From Spirogloea muscicola (Eukaryota > Streptophyta > Zygnematophyceae > Spirogloeales > Spirogloeaceae): a DNA stretch of 46,482 nucleotides. How positions within the stretch are numbered: the first letter of the stretch is position 1; each line of letters begins with the position of its first letter. The notes beneath the pieces were generated by a model. It had not been told where the DNA came from. It saw only the letters and a list, made by a program, of their open reading frames with translations, and did no database searches. This document shows positions 1 to 10,912 of the stretch, one piece after another. The stretch spans positions 24,983 through 71,464 of the forward strand of contig WELB01000379.1 in assembly GCA_009602725.1 (NCBI GenBank), read 5' to 3'. A program made the position numbers and the translations under genes.

Positions 1-42
1 GGCGCCGCCGGCGGGCGCGGAGGGCAGCTTGCGCTTGAGCAT
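1..42 (-). CDS. possible 5' end of a leftward gene (partial)
   Basis: The complement reads ATG at position 42 and continues open to the window edge as M-L-K-R-K-L-P-S-A-P-A-G-G-A. The surrounding 200 bases are very GC-rich, as are the first exons of the other genes here, and the sequence lies on the far side of a retroelement island, where every other island in the window meets a gene start. Only 14 codons are visible and the upstream sequence is also open, so the start and the existence of a gene are both inferred. I do not recognise the product. Confidence 0.25.
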   Translation of the reverse strand, partial: MLKRKLPSAPAGGA

Positions 43-196
43 GGCGGGGGGGCTGGGCCACGACTGTGCCGCGGCGGCGGCGGCGCAGTCGTGGGCGGGG
101 GGGGCCCAGGGCCGGCCTCCGGGAGGTCTCTCCGCCAGGCACCGGGGCTTCAGGCGCAGCGGCTCCTTCTCGGCCAGCTCCCCCCGGCTTCGCTGC

Positions 197-226
197 CTAA
201 GGGTTCAGGGGTTTAGGGGTTTAGGG
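197..226 (+). repeat. short telomere-like array (TTTAGGG-type)
   Basis: Three degenerate units are visible in a row: TTCAGGGG, TTTAGGGG and TTTAGGG. The unit resembles the TTTAGGG telomere repeat of green algae and plants. The array stops about six bases before the left arm of an inverted-repeat retroelement structure. It is too short to be a telomere. Confidence 0.5.
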
Positions 227-232
227 CTACAC

Positions 233-826
233 GAAGCGAAGCCCGGGTAACAGGAAACAAAGCTGCTACGTATTACTCAGTAACCCATGCTGAGCAGCCT
301 CAGGTCAGAGAAGCCAGGCTCCTGGAAGTGGGTCCCCTGGCCAGATAGAAGTGGCTCTCCCAATGGGGGCAAGGGCTGTGAGAAGCCAGCCCGAAAAGAA
401 TTGACATGGTTCGAAGGGGCCAAAGTACGAGCTAAGCAGCGAGTGTGGAGCCTGAAGAGGCTATGGCAGAGCCAGAGGCCAGAGCCAGAGGCAGCAGCGA
501 GGGCCCTGCCTGCTTGTGGAACCTGGGCCGCGCGCCTCCTCTCTTCGCAGCCGCTTACCCATCGTCCGCCGCTTCCATGGGGAGCCGGTGGCCTTTCCTG
601 CAGCCGGGTCGCCAGCGCAGGTGTCCCGGATGCGCTTGGCCTTCTCGCTGCAGAGGTCTATGGCCCGCGTGCTGCACCTGCGTGCCGGCAGAGCCCTCGC
701 TGCTGCCTCTGGCTCTGGCCAGGGGACCCACTTCCAGGAGCCTGGCTTCTCTGACCTGAGGCTGCTTAGCAGGGGTTACTGAGTAATACGTAGCAGCTTT
801 GTTTCTTGTTACCCGGGCTTCGCTTC
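233..826. mobile_element. retroelement fragment pair bounded by ~112-bp inverted repeats (subfamily A)
   Basis: Bases 233-344 are the reverse complement of 715-825 with about three mismatches. The right half encodes a plus-strand C-terminal fragment (about 516-782) with the family signature M-R-L-A-F-S-L-Q-R-S, A-G-R-A-L-A-A-A-S-G-S and a tail ending L-L-S-R-G-Y then TGA. The left arm carries only the last codons of the same tail on the minus strand. Both 3' ends therefore point outward. Between the arms (about 349-423) lies a copy of the common 3' UTR repeat. No start, reverse transcriptase or complete ORF remains. Confidence 0.75.
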
Positions 827-869
827 ATGTGGCCCCATCTCCTCCTTCAACCTCTCCTTGCTTCTCTTC

Positions 870-1400
870 TTTGTCCCGGCCCCCTTGTACATTCCTTTGG
901 GCTTGCCTCTCACAGCGATTGCCGTAAACCGGACAAGCTGTCCTCTTACATCATGTGCACCGCACGCCTTCTCTTCTCGGGGAGCCAACATACGGCTCGT
1001 CCCAAGCGAGGTGATGGCTGTTAGAGGTACTGGCTTGCTTTGCTCACGCACACCGCGCGCGCCTTCATGCAAGGCGTGGCCGGAACGATAGCTAGTATCC
1101 TGCTTCTCGTGTCACCCGTCCCTTCCAGACCTTGTCCACTCCTTTTTCTAAGTCGGGAAGAGCTGTGTTCCTTCGACCCCACAGATCGAGAGGAAGTCGC
1201 TTCCGGTAGAGGGCAATGGATGAGTGGCCAGCCCAGAAAAGAGAAAATGAAGTCGAGGCCAGCCCAACGAGTATGAGCTCAACAGCTCGAGAGAAATGGC
1301 ACTCCCAATGGGGGCAAGGGCTGTGAAAAGCCAGCCCGACAAAGATTGACAAAGGTTCGAAGGGGCCAAATGACGGAGGAGCCTAGAAAGCGCTAAGCAG
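870..1400 (+). repeat. decayed retroelement 3' UTR and related repeats
   Basis: This gene-free stretch holds repeat remnants. Around 886-924 is a plus-strand version of the 3' UTR motif (TTGTACATTC, then GGGCTTGCCTCTCACAGC). Around 953 and 1045 are variants of a GCGCACCGCGCGCCTTCTC motif that recurs in the other islands. At 1297-1371 is a minus-orientation 3' UTR copy ending in GGTTCGAAGGGGCC. No coding frame is convincing. Confidence 0.55.
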
Positions 1401-1450
1401 CTACGAAGGGGCCTGAAGATGCCATGTCAGAACGGGGGAGGATGGACCAC

Positions 1451-1512
1451 TCAGTAGTTACGAGTGAGGAGCCCCAAATCCGGCAGACTAGCTGCCGGAA
1501 AACTATCCCCCA
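1451..1512 (-). mobile_element. retroelement C-terminal tail (subfamily A remnant)
   Basis: The complement reads S-F-P-A-A-S-L-P-D-L-G-L-L-T-R-N-Y followed by TGA at 1451-1453. This matches the end of the best-preserved subfamily A frame, S-F-P-A-A-S-Y-S-D-L-M-L-L-T-R-G-Y. Nothing upstream of the tail is preserved. It ends less than 130 bases from the start codon of the ZOP1-like gene. Confidence 0.65.
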
Positions 1513-1637
1513 ACAGCTCCCCTCCCGAGCAGCTGGTTCTCCAGCCGCCCTCGCCTCGCCTCGCGCCATCTGCAGCGCCTCCTCTCCGTGGCCCCGGCAA
1601 GCGGCACCAAGCGCGCGCGCGCGCGCCAGCGCCCGCC

Positions 1638-3070
1638 ATGACTGAGGTGCGCGGCCCCCGCCTCCCGCCACCCCCTCTCTCTCCCGGCGCCTCGCTCGCC
1701 CTCACCTCCCCCGCCCTCGCGGCCCCGCGCCGCATGCGCAGTACTGGGTGAGCCAGGGCAACCGGTGGTGCGCCCAGTGCAAGATCTTCATTGCCGACAA
1801 CCCGCTGAGCATCCGCAACCACGAGAACGGGGCGCGCCACAAGGAGAATGTCACCCAGCGCCTCGCCGCCATCCGCCAGGAGACGCGCGACAAGGAACTC
1901 GAGAAGCAGCGCACGGCCGCCGACCTCCGCCTCATCGAGCAGGTCGCACCACCGAGGCGCCTGCTCCTCCTCGTTCGGCCCTCCTCCGAGCACAGTCCTC
2001 CGCCCTGCCCCGCCCTCACACGCGCCGCTGTGGCTGCCATCGCCCGTCGCAGAAGGCGAAGCAGCAGTATGACGAGGACCTGGCAGCACAGGAGCTGGCC
2101 AGGGCGAAAGGCGCTCCAGGTCAGTGCCCCGCCTGCTCTGAACTCAAGCGTGGACGATTGTGACGTTCGATAGCTGCTCCTCCACCCTCCCTTGTCAGCG
2201 CAGCCGCCTGCATGACATGCTGTCCGTCTTTGTCCGGCTGCCTCGCGGCATTGCGTCAGCAGCTGCAGCGGCTGTGGCTCAGAGCAGTATCAGCTGAGGC
2301 TTGTGAATTTCCTGGTCGCCACTACCGGCACAGGAGGTAGAGCAGCTGCTGGGGGAGACGCGGCTGCCGGCCCACGGCAAGCTGCAGGCGAAGCTGCTGG
2401 CGAGGGTGCAGTCCGTGCACTCCATAGCCCCCCCTCTGCCCTCATTCGACCCCTCGGTGCTTCCTGCTGACCAAGCAGCATGAAATGCCGCTGGACCTAA
2501 GGCAGGGAGTGGCAGCGGGCGCAGGGTGGGAGTCTGAGGAGGCGACAGGTTACTACTACAATGCCGCGGCGGGGTACCACTACGATCCGAGCTCGGGACT
2601 GTACTACACGCCGCTTCTCGGTGAGACGCCCCGCCGGCCTGCTGCCTGCCTGCCTGTCATGGCCCGCGCCCTCCGCCTCGGGCCTCTCGGGCCTCGGGCA
2701 AGCGAGTGGGGTTGCTGGGGCGTCGGCGGGCCGAAGCGCCAGCCATGGACCATGCAGGCAAGGAGGGGGCCGCAGCTCATGGCACTGCCATCACGGGTGG
2801 GGGCATGGAGCGACAGGGCGGTGGACCAGCGAGGCGGAGGCCAAGGAGGCGTGCCAGGCTCAGGCGGAGGCCGGGCAGGCCAGCAGCCGCAGGGCCGGCG
2901 CTGGCAAGCCCGTGGATTCAAGGGCGGGGGCGGGGGCGGGGGCGGCGGCGGCCATGGCCCGGGGGGCGCACCAACCACGCCCAGCAGGCGCTGTTCCGGG
3001 CTGGCCGCCTTGTGCGCGCCTTGTGGCCCTTCGGTCCGGTTCGGCCCGGGCCACGGCCACTACTGCCTGA
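1638..3070 (+). CDS. ZOP1: ZOP1/WBP4-like splicing factor (U1-type zinc finger + OCRE domain)
   Basis: Exons that keep one frame are 1638-1646, 1742-1942, 2053-2119, 2341-2405, 2506-2620 and 2817-3070, giving about 236 residues. The N-terminus M-T-E-Y-W-V-S-Q leads into a U1-type zinc finger (C-A-Q-C, later H-E-N-G-A-R-H) and a charged helix, as in human WBP4 and plant ZOP1. Exon 5 encodes an OCRE domain (T-G-Y-Y-Y-N-A-A-A-G-Y-H-Y-D-P-S-S-G-L-Y-Y), which continues across the intron as L-L-G-R-W-T. The U1 finger plus OCRE order is that of plant ZOP1, a nuclear pre-mRNA splicing factor also linked to RNA-directed silencing. The protein is shorter than I recall for Arabidopsis ZOP1 (about 400 residues). 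The last exon is Ala/Gly-rich and the stop at 3068-3070 is the least certain part. Confidence 0.87.
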
Positions 3071-3263
3071 CGGTGGCTGGCAGAGCGCGGATGCGGGCCA
3101 GCAGTGGGAGGGGAGGTGAGGCCGCCACCCGAGGGCCCGGCGGAGACGAGCTCTGCCGGACGGCCGGCTCCGGCGGCCCCCCCCCCCCCGCTACCAGCCC
3201 CAGAGCCGACCAGCTGACGNCTGGCTGCTCGCCCGCGCCGCGCCCGCGCCGCCCCGAGGCCTC
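3071..3263 (+). other. short intergenic gap or unresolved 5' coding of tRNA ligase
   Basis: This 193-base stretch is very GC-rich, contains a run of C residues and has an ambiguous base (N) at 3220. It could hold the tRNA ligase promoter, its 5' UTR, or the poorly conserved N-terminal codons of the ligase. No retroelement sequence is seen here, unlike at other gene 5' ends in the window. Confidence 0.4.
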
Positions 3264-6200
3264 ATGCCCCCCTCCGGGGCCCCCAGGCCCGCCCGGGCCA
3301 CCGCCGCGGTGGCCGACGTGCTGGCCACCTTCTACCCCAAGTTCGACAACGACAGCTGGTCGTCCGAGGTCAGGGCCTGCACCCTCGCGACTCGCTGCGC
3401 ACACCTCTTCGCAAAAGCGGCTCCCGCGCTGCGGATGTCGGAACCTCCGCTTGGCCGTGGGCGGCACCGTGTGCGTGGGCTTTCTGGGCACCGTTTGAGT
3501 CGCTCAAGCGGCCGTCAGCGTCCCCCCCAGACGTGCCTCCTCCCTACACACTGACTGTGCTCTCGCGCTTACTCTTGGCCCAGCACGGGCGTCAGATGTC
3601 GGCCGAAGTCGAGGCTGGCCGAGGAGTTCTCGAGGTCTGCATCGTGCCTCTGCCCTTGACTTCTGTGCTGCTCACGGCCTTGCTCCAACCGGATGCTTTG
3701 AGGCCTCAGCCGCACCGTGTCTCTGCGCTTGCATGCCTCGTGCAACTGCAGGTGGCTACCTGGACCGGGCCTTGCCGCTGGCATGCTTTGACTTACTTGA
3801 CTTGAAATTATCTCCTGGTCCCATGGAGCCCTGTCCAGACTTCGTGGCAGCAGCTACAAGCAGCTCTATTGTCCATCCGCAGGTCTCAGTAAAGCACTCT
3901 GGCTCGCTCTTCATGTACGCCGGAAAGCACAGAGGAGCCTTTGCCAAGAATTCTTATGCCAACGAGTGATTACCTTGCCCAGCATTATCTGCCCTCCACT
4001 GCAGTGGCAGGGTGCAGCTTTCCCTGGAGGCTCCTTGCCTTTGGGGCTTGTGTTGTGCCACCGCATGCGCCTCACCATGTTTCTCCAGCTGGGCCAAGCA
4101 CTTGCTTCGCACTGCCGTGCTAGTCGCGCCCTTGCAACAGCCTCTGGCTTGCGCAGCAGTGTTCCTCTCGCTCCTCTCAGACATCAGACCTCCTATTGCT
4201 GACATGGGTTTACTTAGAGGGCCCTGCTGCCCAGCCTGCGGCTCCGCGTAGTGGACATGCATATCTGAATCTCATCTTAATGGCACTCGGCTGGCTTTCA
4301 CAGCCACCCTTTGATATCAGAAGCCCCATTTCCCTAGTGGCAACATTGACGCCTACAAGCGCTGACGTACCACAGACCCGGTGCTTGGCCACTAAGCTGA
4401 CATACACACCTTGCTCGTGGTCCAGGTTCACTGCTGTGGGTGTATGGGTGCTGGCAGAGAGCCTGCGAGCAGCCTGGGGCCCAGATGTTGGTACTGCAAA
4501 GGTTCAGGCTCTCAGTGACCACATTGAGGTAGTGGGCAGCGCCCTCCTCTCTCCTCACTTGCAGCTGCCAAGAACCAGCGCTGCAATACTGACATCTTCC
4601 TTTCTCGCTCCCATCTTCGTGCTGCAGTCGACCGGCTTGGTCCTAGCTTTCGAACTCGTGACTGCTGTACTGGGCGACCATGGGCAGCGCCCTCGGGAGG
4701 ACTACAGTGAGCCCTTCAGTGTGCTGTGCCTGCTGTAGAGCATGGCAGGATGCTTGTTGAAGCAGAGACGGGCTCCACGTTCAAGGCTTTCGGTGAAGCT
4801 GGTTCCCATTTGTGGCTGCTCCAGTGGTGGTAACAGCGATAGTTGATGTGCGGGCCAAGCCTACATTTTGGTCAACCGCTGAGGTCATCCACTTCTGCGA
4901 TGAATGGAAGCTTCCCAATAATCAGTACTGGCTCTTCCAGTCCAGGTGGGTCGCTGGTCGCTCTTGTGTGCCTGAGCCTGCTTGGGATCGTGGCATGGCT
5001 GCTACTTCGTTACGCACCAAGATGCTCCTAAAGACATGCACAAAACACCTGGCCTGGCTGCAGCTCCTCTGTGAAGGCCCTTATGACTGCCTATAACATG
5101 CTCTATGAGGAGGGGACGGCAAGGAGCGTGGAGGACACCCTGGGCAACCTTGCTGATGTCATTATTCCTGGTCTCTACTGACCACATTTGCCCTCTGAAT
5201 GCTCTTGTTCACGTGATGTTGACGAACTCTGAGGCAGCTATATCCAGGAATGCATGTGCATGATATCTGCTGCTGTGCGACTTCTTCAGGAACTGCAAAT
5301 CATAGGCAACTCCAAGGAGAAATCGTGGAGGGGCTGGTGGCCCGCATTGTCAGCTGCAGTTGTGTTGAGGAGCTGGAAACCCAAGCCCAAAGCACCAAGC
5401 AAGGTGCTCAGTTGTGGAGTCATTGTGTGGCTATGCGAGATTGACTTGAAGCTGTAATGTGTCGACCAGGATATCATGAGTGTGTAGAGCATGAACGGCA
5501 AGGTGACAAAGTTGGTGATACACAGTAATTTTACTTCTTAGGAGATGTTACACACTCAAAAGCCTCGTCAAGTGTCACCTTCAGCGCTGCATATAGCATG
5601 TTATTGGGCGACTGCTGTGTGTTGCAGCATACTCAACAGCTATTTCTGCTGGGCAGCTGTACGCGGGGCAGGCCAACGACTCCGCAAAATTTTCCAGGGA
5701 CAATCCAAACTGTCAGAGGTATGTCGTCAAATCCACTGTTGAGGCCAATTCGAATGTGATCGCAGACCTGCCAGGCTTCGACAACATATTTTCTAAGGGA
5801 CTCTCCTCCCTAAGTGCTCGTTGTGACCAAGTCTTCATGGTTGCAGAAAGTGGCATTACTGCTTCAGGAGGCTGGGCCTGCTGTCTGTGAAGCCAGCGCT
5901 TGGCAGGACAAGAGTAACGATGAACAGATGAATCATGTGGCGAGTGGGACATCTGAGGAAGACTTCTTAGCGTTGTTCATGGGCAGTGCTCCGAGAAATG
6001 CGGCAACAGAGAAGCTGCAGGTACTGTCAGAAGAGTAGCTCAGTTGCCACACAAAGGCAAGGCAGGGGCAGCCACCTGGCATACTCTTGAGTCTCGTACT
6101 CTTGTTCTTCAGGGCTTAGGACTCCGGTGTTCTCTGCCAGGAAGTTGGGTGGACGCTCTTTGTGTCTCATACTCGTGTATGTCTGGCTGGTATCTGCACT

Positions 6201-9200
6201 CGGTGCTTCTCTGCCAGGAGCTTGTACGGACACTCCAGAAGGAAAAATTGAGGGTCAAGCTCAAATGTTCGCCAAGGCCTTTGGACTGCTTTTCCAAGTC
6301 ACAATTAAGGACCTTAGTACCTGAGAGTGAATGTGACTCAGTGCTGGCAAGCGGCAGTGTGCAACGTTTCATACTTAGTGTGCACGTTTTCCATGACTCC
6401 ACTTTCCAACATTATCAGAGGCTGCTGAGGTCTGCTCTTCCGTCCATATCTCACCTACCTTCCTACTCTGCCTCCAACGACATTGTTAATGGCACCTACA
6501 TATAATCAACTGCACATACCACGAGCTATGGGCCACAACCATCATTTGCATCTCTTATCTGCAGAATGCAGCCTGGCCTTTGGCCTCTATACCGAGGTTT
6601 TTTTGTGGAGATGTTTGTCTTTCCTGCTCTGCGCGAGGAGCATGGTGGCTTTCAAGAGCAGCAGCCAGTTCACCTCATACAGACAAAGCTGCGCCATCTC
6701 CAATTACAAGGGCAAGAGAAACCTCAGGCGACTGAGGAGGAGGTTCTGATGCTAAAGATGAAGTTCCTGCCTTACAAGCTGCGCACTTTCCTGATCCGAA
6801 ACCTCCTCGGCACTCTACTCAAGAAGGGCGACGATGCATATATACAGGAAGTTGTAAGGTACTTTTTGAATACTATAGCAACTTCATCTCCATCATGTGC
6901 CTCGCGGAAGAATGTGTCAAGCTGGTAGGGATGGTCCGAGTGCATTGCCACCAGTTACAGATGCATTCACAAAGCAAAGAAGGCCTATGGCTCAGTCTTG
7001 CTCTGACTTACCTTCTCAGTTGTCTATCTTCTGTTCCTCAGGCAGCTGAAGCAGTGGGGAGTGTCGCCGAAAAGGAGGGATGCCCTTATCGGACTCTGCA
7101 AGCTTTGGCAAGCACATGTGCTTACCAACAGCCAAGACAAGAACACCTAGTCCAAGCTGTCTTAGTGGTGCTTCTAACACTGAACAGCTGTGATGCAGTT
7201 CATAAGCAGGAGATTGACTCTCAGGCTTGCATATTTGACTGTGGCATGCTGATGGATAGGGCCAAGCATGTGAACAAGAGAAAGGAGGATGTCAGCGAAC
7301 AGAGCTACCTGGAAATGCTGGAACCCTTTATGGCCAACTTTGCAAGTCAGAGGCGCAGCAATGCTCAGCTTGTTGGTGCTCCTGTCTACCATGCGACTAA
7401 AAGGTCCACGACTTCCTGCAGATCAATCCCCTCTCCTATTTGTGCATTATGTGCAATCGCTTAGGTTGCTTCACAGGGAAGCAGTGTTGGATCCGCCTTT
7501 TAGTAGTCTCACATTTGATCACCTGATTGCAGTGATGATGACGAGTTTGTTGACAATCACGGGCTGCCTGAGGATCAACAACATACAGTAACTCCTCGGT
7601 TCTTGATTTTCTTTCCCGGTATGCTCCCTTGCAACGGTGAAAGAGCTCACCTTTCAATGTGCCAATCCCCGCCTGTGCTGACCCCTGTGCTGACAACTAC
7701 ATGCATTCCTGCTTGACAGGGATACCTGGCTGTGGGAAGTCAGCCTTGTGTGAGGAGCTATGCAGGATGGGAGATGTTGGAGATGGTCGAGAGGTCATGC
7801 ACGTGATGGGTGATAAGACACAGGGTATCTCTCGCACCTAGTGACGCTTATCTTGGCCCCTCTGCACCCGTGCGTCATAGTCTGCCTTCGTCCTCCTTAA
7901 ATGCCAACAATGACGATCTGTGCGTGGGCTGTTGTTGTGAAGGCAGGTACTGGAAGGTACTGGAAGAAGCAATGAAAGAGGAGGGCAACATGCAAAAGAC
8001 CATCCTTGCTGACAAGAACGCTCCTAACCATCAAGTGTGGGATCAGGTGCGTGGGGCTGCCTGTGCGAGCGGCCATCAAGCAGATCTCCAAGACGATTCT
8101 GATGCCGTTTGTTTGCGCTACTCTTAAGCAGGTGAAGGTGATGTGCGCCACTGCCCATGCTGTTGGCGTGCCAGTACTTCCTGCCTCGCCTGGTAAATTG
8201 CAACTACTTATACCACATCCCAACATCGTTTGGTGCTCTTTAGGGATATGCTTCCACAATCGGCCCATGATTGGTTGCTGCGCTGGATGTTGCAGGTACA
8301 GAGGGACGCCCGTTCGACCTAGAAACTCTGGCAGTTTTCATGCACCGAGTTCTCCAGCGTCGTGCCCACCCTGTATGCCCATTGTTTGAGGAGCCACATT
8401 ATCAGCGTGCGGACCTGTGTGGAGCGGGGCGACAAGAATTCGTCTAGACTTGAGACCAGAGGTACAGAGGAGTTGATATCCTTCTCTGATGCACTTCTCA
8501 TGGCAGGGAAAGCTGGACATGGACCATGACTTCCCTGGCACAATAGTACTGCACTTCTACGACCTGTACAGCACCCAGGTAAGATCTGCGTGTTTTGTTG
8601 TTTGCTGTGGCAGCCCAGCAAGCATGCTTTGCGTACACTGCAAGAAGATCTGTGCTGACCAGGCTTGTTTGGAGGTGTAATGGTAGGACCGAGCAACTTT
8701 GGAAGGGGACCTCGAGTTACGATTTGGTTCCCTTGTAACAATGCCAGTTCTTCGGCAGACCAGGTGTGCTTTTGACGTTGTGATCCAGTAAATATGCGTA
8801 AGGCTTCTATCAGCTTAACCAGTTGGCCCTTGGCCTTACCACTGCTTTGACCTCTGAAAGGTACGTTTTCTGTTGATGCACATCTAGGACAAGCATGCCT
8901 TCGGAAGTGATACAGGCGCTTGAGGATGGACTTGCGCTTCTGAGAAAGCACCCGCCCAGCAAACGCGGGTGTGTGGGATGGCACTGCTCCAGTCGTCTGT
9001 ATCTTTATTGCGATCGTTATTGCCAAGTTTTACGACATGTAGGTCTAGGACATGAAGTAACACGACCAGCTGGACTTGCCATCACCTCTGCCGCCAGATT
9101 TGACCGAAAAATTTGATGAATCTTCTAGGACTGTAAAGTAAAGGCTGTCCTATTGTGCATCGCACTTCTGGAAAGCAGGAATATGAAGAAGGTCAATCAG

Positions 9201-10380
9201 CAGCTAATGGACTGGGAGGTGCGCTTGAAGACCGTGGTATCTCAGCATTCCACACATTTGTCAGAGATACAGGTCGGCACTTGCTCAAGGAGGAACTTGC
9301 TGTGAATGATTTATATTCCTCTTTCTCTGCAGATAAAGCACTGTACTCAATGAGCATGCGCTGGTTGATGCATGCTTTCAGGTGCCTTTGGAGGACACTG
9401 TAAGAAGTGTGCAAGCACAGCTGCGAGAGATGGCTAGCAGATGGCCACCTCTTGAAGCCAGTAGTACTTCAAAATCTGGAAATGGAAGCTTCAGGCTTGC
9501 ATGCATTCATGTTCCTGCAGAGGCAGTCAAGGATGCATTGGACAAGGCAAGTGCATTTGGATCTGCAGTCAATGACATCAGATGGCTGTTGCTAATACTT
9601 GAAAACATAGTTGTCAAGGCTTGCATGCATTCATATGCGGCTGTCACGAACGTGTACAGAATCAGTCATTCTTTTCGAAATCTGAATAATATCGTCCCCC
9701 CCCAGCTGCGTGCACAGGACTTGCAAACTAAGTTGCCTTTGCTTGTATCACTACCTGGGCTGTAGAGCCTCTCATCAGCTGACTGATGTCGTTACTTGTG
9801 TCTTGCCAATGACATATTTGTGTGCCTCTCAACGTGGCCTTGCGCATGGTGCCGCAGCTTGGATGTGCAAGCAAAAAGGTAGGCGATTACCTTGCCGGAA
9901 AGGAAGAGCAGATTGCCGGGCACTTGGAGACGGCACATGTCACCCTTGCACATGTTCATGACCATGGTAGAGCTGCAGTCATCAGAGCAGGCGCCGAGGC
10001 CGGGAAGAGAGTTTCAATCGAAGTAAAGGCACTTGTATTCAGCTCCAAGATTGCTGCTTTAGAAGTTGATTGGTCTTCAGACTCATCGAGCCAAGCCATC
10101 AAGTCGCTCAACAAATTTCGGCACATCACGGTGAGGTTCTCTTCTACGTCCAAAGAAGTCGGCATATGAGTCTGTATGAGTGTGGTTGATTTACCACGTG
10201 GCCTTGTTACTTCTGTCCTCTCTTGCTCATGCTCTTGAGCTGCTTTTGCAGGTCTGGAAGGCTGAGGGTGTCAGGTCTAGGGCTGCTGGTGAGCTTCCTC
10301 AGGATGTTGCTCATGGCACTGCTTGCTCCTTCAAATCTGAGAAGCCCGCTGTAGTGAGCGGCATAGTGGGTTACATGTGA
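3264..10380 (+). CDS. RNL: plant-type tRNA ligase (ligase-kinase-cyclic phosphodiesterase)
   Basis: This enzyme heals and seals spliced tRNA halves; in plants it also joins the bZIP60 mRNA. Early exons that keep frame are 3264-3368, 3584-3634, 3883-3965, 4426-4528, 4628-4706, 4825-4945, 5064-5170 and one starting 5290. The adenylyltransferase domain has F-Y-P-K-F-D-N-D, K-H-S-G at 3892-3903 (candidate nucleotidyl-lysine motif) and V-T-A-V-L-G-D-H-G-Q-R-P. Further on come W-P-L-Y-R-G-F-F-V and M-K-F-L-P-Y-K-L-R-T-F-L-I-R-N. The kinase P-loop G-I-P-G-C-G-K-S is split by the intron ending at 7719, followed by L-A-D-K-N-A-P-N. The C-terminal 2H phosphodiesterase keeps both H-x-T motifs (H-V-T at 9936, H-I-T at 10122). 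The last exon is 10252-10380. The start is the first in-frame ATG before conserved sequence; the natural start may lie upstream. Exons between about 5390 and 6000 and between 7100 and 7500 are not resolved. Confidence 0.94.
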
Positions 10381-10912
10381 CCCCAGGCTTCGCCTGCTGG
10401 CTTAAATAGCTTATGTTCGTCTAGTGAAGTATGCCGATCCAGATGGTGCCCTGTTTCAAGTAAAGTACATTGACAGCAATCACTCCCTCCTAATCAGCCA
10501 ACTCTGCAAGAACCTCAGAATGTATAGCACTAGGCAACTAAAGAGCAATTGTCCTTCAATGCAGCGTGTCTCTCATTTACGATCACTTCCACTATATTGC
10601 TGCGTCTGCATCAATTCCGAGGCAACCTAAGAGCAACACTTTCCATTGACACAACGTGTTTGTGTCGCGTCGAGTTAAGTCTTTGAGATATGAAGAAGTC
10701 CAGCCTCTCATTACAGACCTGTACCGACGTCCTTGGAGAAGCTGTGAACCAACCGAGGGACGTTCTTGAGTACAGTCGTTGTCAATGTGGTGCCAAGGAG
10801 TTATTGGGTCACTCTAAAGCACGATTGTTATCGGAAAGATAATTTCACGCGGGGAATTCCCAGGCCGCCTTAAAAGTATACACCTGTGTAAGGAGCCCCC
10901 TGACCCTGCCAA
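10381..10912. other. convergent 3' intergenic space
   Basis: This 532-base interval separates the stop of the tRNA ligase (+) from the stop of the PATROL1-like gene (-). I see no retroelement tail, RNA gene or credible ORF in it. A TTACA at about 10702, read on the minus strand as TGTAA, could be a green-algal polyadenylation signal for the leftward gene; this is a guess from position. Confidence 0.5.

Noticed and set aside
340-430. Possible tRNA gene from GGTTCGAA
   Set aside because: No acceptor stem, A-box or cloverleaf could be formed; the word is part of the repeat family.
1451-2089. Long minus-strand ORF (212 codons) over the start of the ZOP1-like gene
   Set aside because: It is antisense to conserved ZOP1 exons. 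Only its last ~20 codons, the retroelement tail, are meaningful.
2485-3498. Long plus-strand ORF (337 codons)
   Set aside because: It contains the OCRE exon but then reads through introns, the N and GC-rich spacer. The OCRE frame continues by splicing at 2621-2816 instead.
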